This document shows positions 60,544-64,000 of a stretch of 64,000 nt of DNA, piece after piece (position 1 is the first letter of the stretch; every line of letters begins with the position of its first letter). The stretch spans positions 16,443 to 80,442 of the forward strand of contig JBCCIS010000019.1 in assembly GCA_039028155.1 (NCBI GenBank), in the 5' to 3' direction. Position numbers and translations under genes: made by a program. This DNA is from Pseudomonadota bacterium (GTDB taxonomy: Bacteria > Pseudomonadota > Alphaproteobacteria > SP197). The notes below the pieces were generated by a model. That model was not told the origin of the DNA and did no database searches. It worked only from the letters and a program-made list of their open reading frames with translations.

Positions 60544-61140
60544 ATGGCAGGCTCCTCAGGCAGCCTGATCATCGCTTGCGGCGCTCTGGCGTGGGAAATC
60601 ATGGCCCTTATCCGAACCCATGGCTGGACCAGCTTGGAAGTCCAGTGCTTGCCGGCGATCTGGCATAACACACCGCAGAAGATCCCTGACGGCGTGCGTC
60701 AGAAGATCCGCGAGAACCGCGACCGCTTTGACAACATCTTTGTCGCCTATGGCGATTGCGGCACTGGCGGCCTGTTGGACGAGGTGCTGGAAGAAGAAGG
60801 CGTCGAACGGATCGACGGCGCCCATTGCTATCAGTTCTACATGGGCACCCAGGACTTCGATGCGCTGCACGACAACGATCCCACCTGTTTCTACCTGACC
60901 GATTACCTGGCCAAACACTTCGATACGCTGATCTGGAAGGGTCTGGGGATCGATCGTCATCCCGAGCTGTTGCCAATGTATTTCGGCAACTACACCGCCG
61001 TCGTCTATCTGGCCCAGATCGAGGACGAGGCGCTGCAGGAAAAGGCCAAGGCCGCCGCTGACAAGCTGGGCCTTGAATACCGCTACATCTTCACCGGCTA
61101 CGGCGGCATCGCGCCCCTACTCGCCAAAGCCACCAGCTAG
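60544..61140 (+). CDS. DUF1638 family protein
   Basis: A 198-residue soluble protein of unknown function. Family features: IACGALAWEI near 10-19, CLPAIWHNTPQKIP near 35-48, AYGDCGTGG near 68-76 and HCYQFYMG near 94-101. Five cysteines (C12, C35, C72, C95, C115) and nearby His make metal binding plausible, but this is inference. The ATG follows the corrinoid gene stop by seven bases. DUF1638 genes next to MttB/corrinoid genes suggest a role in methyl transfer, cofactor reactivation or folate handling. Confidence 0.8.
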   Translation: MAGSSGSLIIACGALAWEIMALIRTHGWTSLEVQCLPAIWHNTPQKIPDGVRQKIRENRDRFDNIFVAYGDCGTGGLLDEVLEEEGVERIDGAHCYQFYMGTQDFDALHDNDPTCFYLTDYLAKHFDTLIWKGLGIDRHPELLPMYFGNYTAVVYLAQIEDEALQEKAKAAADKLGLEYRYIFTGYGGIAPLLAKATS

Positions 61141-61151
61141 GAAACACCGTC

Positions 61152-61457
61152 ATGGCCAAAGCCACCGTCGTCTATTGGCGCGATATTCCCGCGCAGGTGA
61201 TCGTCAAGGCCGGGCGCAAGAACGCCAAGCGCGTTCTGCCCGAACGCTTCGAAAAGGCGATCGACCAGGCCGCCATGCTGGCCAAGCTCTCTGGCACCGA
61301 CGCCTATCTCGAACAATGGCACCGCGGCGAAGCCGTCGATTGCGGCGATGATCTGGAAGCCGAGGCCGAGCGTATGGCCGCGGAGATCGAAAACACGTAC
61401 CCGGATACCGTGCTGTCCGCCTACATCAAGGCCGGCGGCATGAAGCCCGAGTCCTAG
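61152..61457 (+). CDS. Small 'virulence factor' domain protein (PF13769-like)
   Basis: A 101-residue protein, VVYWRDIPAQVIVKAGRKNAKRVLPERF at the start and DTVLSAYIKAGGMKPE at the end, matching the misnamed virulence-factor family. The centre is a helical acidic segment. No catalytic residues are evident. It sits in the middle of the corrinoid/MetF operon (11-bp gap before, 16 bp after), so it is more likely a subunit or adaptor of the methyl-transfer system than a virulence protein. Confidence 0.72.
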   Translation: MAKATVVYWRDIPAQVIVKAGRKNAKRVLPERFEKAIDQAAMLAKLSGTDAYLEQWHRGEAVDCGDDLEAEAERMAAEIENTYPDTVLSAYIKAGGMKPES

Positions 61458-61473
61458 CAACAAGGTTCTTTTG

Positions 61474-62385
61474 ATGAAGTCGAACGGTACCCTGGAGAAA
61501 AAGCTCGCCGCCGGTGAGTTTGTCATCACCGCCGAGACAACGCCGCCGGACGGCGCCGACGAGGCCAGCGTTATGGCCAAGGTCGACTGCCTGAAGGGCC
61601 TGGTCGATGCGGTCAACGTGACCGACGGCGCCGGCGCGCGCGCCCACATGTCGGCCATGGCATGTTCGGCGGTGATGGCGAAGAACGGCATCGAGCCGGT
61701 CCTGCAGTTTACCGTGCGCGACCGCAACCGCCTGGCGATTCAGGGCGAGTTCATCGGCGGGCCGGCACTCGGCATCCCGAACATCCTGTGCCTGCACGGC
61801 GACAGCATCACCAATGGCGATCAGCCTGACGCCAAGCCGGTCGAGGACGTTGACAGCCGCGGCCTGATGTCGATGGCGCGCCAGATGCGCGATGAAGGCA
61901 CCTTCCCGTCGCCGTCAGGCCGCGCGATCGACCCCGCGCCGAAACTCTTTATCGGTGCCGCCGATAGCCCGCGCGATCCCGATCCCGATTTCAAGCCCGG
62001 CGGCCTGGAAGCCAAGATTGAGGCAGGCGCGGATTTCTTTCAGACCCAGTTCGCCTATGACATCGAGGTGCTGAAGCGTTACATGGCGGTGTTGAACGAC
62101 CACGGCATCCCCGAGAAGGCCTACTTCATAGTCGGTGTGGGGCCGTTGGCGTCGGCCAAGTCGGCGCGCTGGATGACCGAGAACCTGTTCGGCGTTCATG
62201 TGCCTGACGCCATCATCGCGCGCCTGGAAGGAGCGGTGGATCAGCGCGCCGAGGGGCGCAAGATCTGCGCCGAGCTGATCGAACAGTTCCGCGAGATCGA
62301 TGGCGTCGCCGGCGCGCACCTGATGGCGCCGCGCGGCGAAAAGGCGATCGCCGAAACACTCACCGAATACGGCATACGCGGTTAG
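61474..62385 (+). CDS. Methylenetetrahydrofolate reductase-like protein (MetF)
   Basis: A 303-residue MTHFR-fold protein: GEFVITAETTPPDG (the conserved catalytic Glu of the PKG/TPP opening), DAVNVTDGAGAR near 46, LQFTVRDRNRLAIQ near 72, ILCLHGDSI, ADFFQTQFAYDIEV and YFIVGVGPLAS segments. The usual role is interconversion of methyl- and methylene-THF; in this context the direction may be oxidation of methyl-THF formed from the corrinoid. Start set at ATG; a TTG directly upstream is also in frame. The paralogous gene at 62918 follows after a MetV-like gene. Confidence 0.87.
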   Translation: MKSNGTLEKKLAAGEFVITAETTPPDGADEASVMAKVDCLKGLVDAVNVTDGAGARAHMSAMACSAVMAKNGIEPVLQFTVRDRNRLAIQGEFIGGPALGIPNILCLHGDSITNGDQPDAKPVEDVDSRGLMSMARQMRDEGTFPSPSGRAIDPAPKLFIGAADSPRDPDPDFKPGGLEAKIEAGADFFQTQFAYDIEVLKRYMAVLNDHGIPEKAYFIVGVGPLASAKSARWMTENLFGVHVPDAIIARLEGAVDQRAEGRKICAELIEQFREIDGVAGAHLMAPRGEKAIAETLTEYGIRG

Positions 62386-62408
62386 CCGGGCACAAGGAGA
62401 GACCCGCC

Positions 62409-62921
62409 ATGCTCGCACTTCGTCATTGGTCGGTCCGCAACGCCAAGGGGCTGATGCGCCTCTATCACGTCTTCGAAGGCACCATCGCGGCCTGCGAACC
62501 CCTGGTGCGCGCCATCGGCTATGAGCGTCTGGAAAAACCGGTCGCCGTCGTCGAACGCGGCATCAAAGGCGCGATGTTCGATTGCCAGATGTGCGGCCAA
62601 TGCGCCCTGTCGTCGACCGGCATGTCGTGTCCGATGAACTGCCCGAAAAACCTGCGCAATGGGCCGTGCGGCGGTGTGCGCGCCAACATGATGTGCGAGG
62701 TGAAGCCCGACATGCCGTGTGTCTGGGTCAAGGCGTGGGAAGGCAGTCAGGATTTGTTCGGCAAGGCCAGCATCCTGGACGTTCAAAAACCGGTCGACAA
62801 CCAGCTGAAGGGCAAGTCTTCCTGGCTGCGGGTGATCCGCGAGATCCGCGCGAAGAGAGATGGCAAGATTGCGCCGGCCAAAGCGACGGCGCGCGGTTTC
62901 GCCAGTAACACCATCCGATGA
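62409..62921 (+). CDS. MTHFR C-terminal-domain protein, MetV-like, eight-cysteine
   Basis: A 170-residue protein. Residues 59-104 hold eight cysteines (C59, C62, C65, C74, C78, C87, C96, C104), including FDCQMCGQC, SCPMNCPK and GPCGG. This is the PF12225 domain found fused or adjacent to MetF and known as MetV in acetogens, where it carries zinc and/or iron-sulfur clusters and passes electrons to MetF. Its stop overlaps the next gene's ATG (ATGA). Its presence suggests the MetF here uses a ferredoxin-like or other donor instead of NAD(P)H, but that is inference. Confidence 0.85.
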   Translation: MLALRHWSVRNAKGLMRLYHVFEGTIAACEPLVRAIGYERLEKPVAVVERGIKGAMFDCQMCGQCALSSTGMSCPMNCPKNLRNGPCGGVRANMMCEVKPDMPCVWVKAWEGSQDLFGKASILDVQKPVDNQLKGKSSWLRVIREIRAKRDGKIAPAKATARGFASNTIR

Positions 62922-64000
62922 CCGACGACACCGATCGCGATCAACAGGTCGGTCCGCTCAATGAGGGCATGGCCTATCCGGAGATGGTCGATCCCGGACC
63001 AATCGACCCGGGCGCGCCACTGGAGCCCCTGCCCGGTCACACGTCGCGCGGTCGTTTGGAGCGCATCCTGCGCGCCGGCGAGTTTGCCGTCACCGCCGAG
63101 CTGTCGCCGCCGGATTCGGCCAACCCCATGGACGTCTTTGAACGCGCCAGCATTTTCGATGGCTGGGTCGACGCGATCAACGCGACCGATGGGTCTGGTG
63201 CCAACTGTCATATGTCGAGCGTCGGCGTTTGTTCTCTGTTGACCCGCGTCGGTTACGCGCCGGTGATGCAGATCTCTTGCCGCGACAGGAACCGCATCGC
63301 CATCCAGGGTGACGTGCTCGGCGCGGCCGCCATGGGCGTCGGCAACATTCTGTGCCTGACCGGCGACGGCGTGCAATGCGGTGACCAGCCGGAGGCCAAA
63401 CCGGTCTTCGACTTCGACTGCATGTCGCTGTTGGAGACGATTCGTACGCTGCGTGATGACTCGCAGTTGCTGTCGGGCCGCAAGCTCGATAAGGCACCGG
63501 AGGTGTTCCTGGGTGCGGCCGCCAACCCGTTCGCGCCGCCCTATGATTTCCGGCCTTTGCGGCTCGCCAAGAAGATCGCGGCCGGCGCGCAGTTCGTCCA
63601 GACGCAGTACTGCTATGACATCCCCATGCTGGAACGCTACATGGAACGTGTGCGCGACATGGGTCTGCATGAGCAGTGCTTCATTCTGGTCGGTGTCGGG
63701 CCATTGGCCTCGGCCAAGGCGGCAGGGTGGATTCGCTCCAACGTGCCGGGCGTGCATATACCCGACAACGTGATCGATCGCCTGAAAGGCGCGGAAAAGC
63801 AGAAACAGGAGGGCAAACGCCTGTGCGTCGACCTGATTCAGCAGATTCGCGAGATTGAAGGGGTTGCAGGCATTCATCTGATGGCGTATCGCCAGGAAGA
63901 AGCCGTCGCCGAAATTATTGAACAATCGGGCGTCTTGCGGGGCCGTGACCCCCATGCCGTTCATCCCACCATTCCCGGCTATATGCAGGATAGAGCAAAG
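62918..64000 (+). CDS. Second MetF-like protein (runs off window)
   Basis: The first 361 residues of a MetF paralogue; the end is beyond the window. After a 45-residue polar leader (DPGPIDPGAPLEPLPG) comes GEFAVTAELSPPDS with the catalytic Glu, DAINATDGSGANCHMSS, MQISCRDRNRIAIQ, ILCLTGDGV, AQFVQTQYCYDIPM and FILVGVGPLASAK. It is very similar to the MetF at 61474. After position about 330 it continues with DPHAVHPTIPGYM, which may be the start of an added domain. The reason for two MetF copies around MetV is unknown; one could be regulatory or act with a different partner. Confidence 0.85.
   Translation, partial: MTDDTDRDQQVGPLNEGMAYPEMVDPGPIDPGAPLEPLPGHTSRGRLERILRAGEFAVTAELSPPDSANPMDVFERASIFDGWVDAINATDGSGANCHMSSVGVCSLLTRVGYAPVMQISCRDRNRIAIQGDVLGAAAMGVGNILCLTGDGVQCGDQPEAKPVFDFDCMSLLETIRTLRDDSQLLSGRKLDKAPEVFLGAAANPFAPPYDFRPLRLAKKIAAGAQFVQTQYCYDIPMLERYMERVRDMGLHEQCFILVGVGPLASAKAAGWIRSNVPGVHIPDNVIDRLKGAEKQKQEGKRLCVDLIQQIREIEGVAGIHLMAYRQEEAVAEIIEQSGVLRGRDPHAVHPTIPGYMQDRAK

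Noticed and set aside
59676..60671. 331-residue minus-strand frame over the corrinoid gene
   Set aside because: The plus-strand reading carries the GDIHDIGKN motif and a ribosome site; the minus frame has none.
62783..63964. 393-residue minus-strand frame over the second MetF-like gene
   Set aside because: Antisense shadow of a well-supported MTHFR-like gene.
1..64000. tRNA, rRNA, CRISPR, transposase or phage genes
   Set aside because: None was seen on reading either strand; no cloverleaf, spaced repeat or integrase/transposase motif was recognised. A dedicated RNA search was not possible.

Overview
The window is GC-rich, densely packed, with little non-coding DNA. I read it as chromosomal DNA of an aerobic alphaproteobacterium. 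The gene content points that way: a heterotetrameric sarcosine oxidase, non-pyrrolysine MttB-family methyltransferases, several trimethylamine-dehydrogenase-like flavoproteins, a dimethylglycine dehydrogenase homologue, a cobalt-type nitrile hydratase and a DUF1007/NicO metal transporter. No rRNA, tRNA, CRISPR array, transposase or phage gene was seen, so the genus cannot be given.

The main theme is breakdown of N-methylated (and perhaps S-methylated) osmolytes. 1-4.7 kb: a truncated TMADH-like flavoprotein, a GFA-type zinc protein, a DUF1007/NicO metal transporter and a cupin. 4.8-9.8 kb: a beta-lactamase-fold hydrolase, an MHS-type transporter and a large dimethylglycine/sarcosine dehydrogenase-like enzyme. 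10-18.6 kb: a TPR protein, two palindromic repeats, a lone molybdenum hydroxylase large subunit followed by VOC and Rieske oxygenase genes, a calcium-binding RTX-like protein behind a perfect Fur-like palindrome, and a GST. 18.6-21.2 kb: a patch with a secreted protein and a condensation-fold acyltransferase. 21.2-27.1 kb: an operon of FAD oxidoreductase, TMADH-like demethylase and GNAT/YoaP protein, divergent from an MttB-family methyltransferase.

27.2-34.4 kb is more mixed: a CelD/BcsL-type acyltransferase, a secreted chorismate mutase, nitrile hydratase alpha/beta/accessory genes, a PhzF protein, a DUF418 membrane protein and an esterase. 34.4-40.3 kb is soxB-soxD-soxA-soxG plus an overlapping HAD phosphatase. 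40.4-44.4 kb is a Dpp/Opp-type ABC importer lacking its binding protein. 45.7-51.2 kb has two tandem TMADH-like flavoproteins divergent from a VOC protein and a DMSP-lyase-like cupin. 51.3-57 kb holds envelope genes (HdeA-like, patatin lipoprotein, LemA, DUF2207).

The right end (57-64 kb) is the most striking region. A second MttB-family methyltransferase, coupled to a DMT transporter, is divergent from a tight operon encoding a corrinoid protein, a DUF1638 protein, a small 'virulence factor' family protein, a MetF-like reductase, a cysteine-rich MetV-like protein and a second MetF-like protein that runs off the window. I infer a corrinoid- and folate-dependent demethylation route: methyl from a quaternary amine to Co(I) corrinoid, then to tetrahydrofolate, then oxidation by MetF/MetV. 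It would run beside the oxidative demethylases (TMADH-like, DMGDH-like, sarcosine oxidase), which also yield methylene-THF or formaldehyde.
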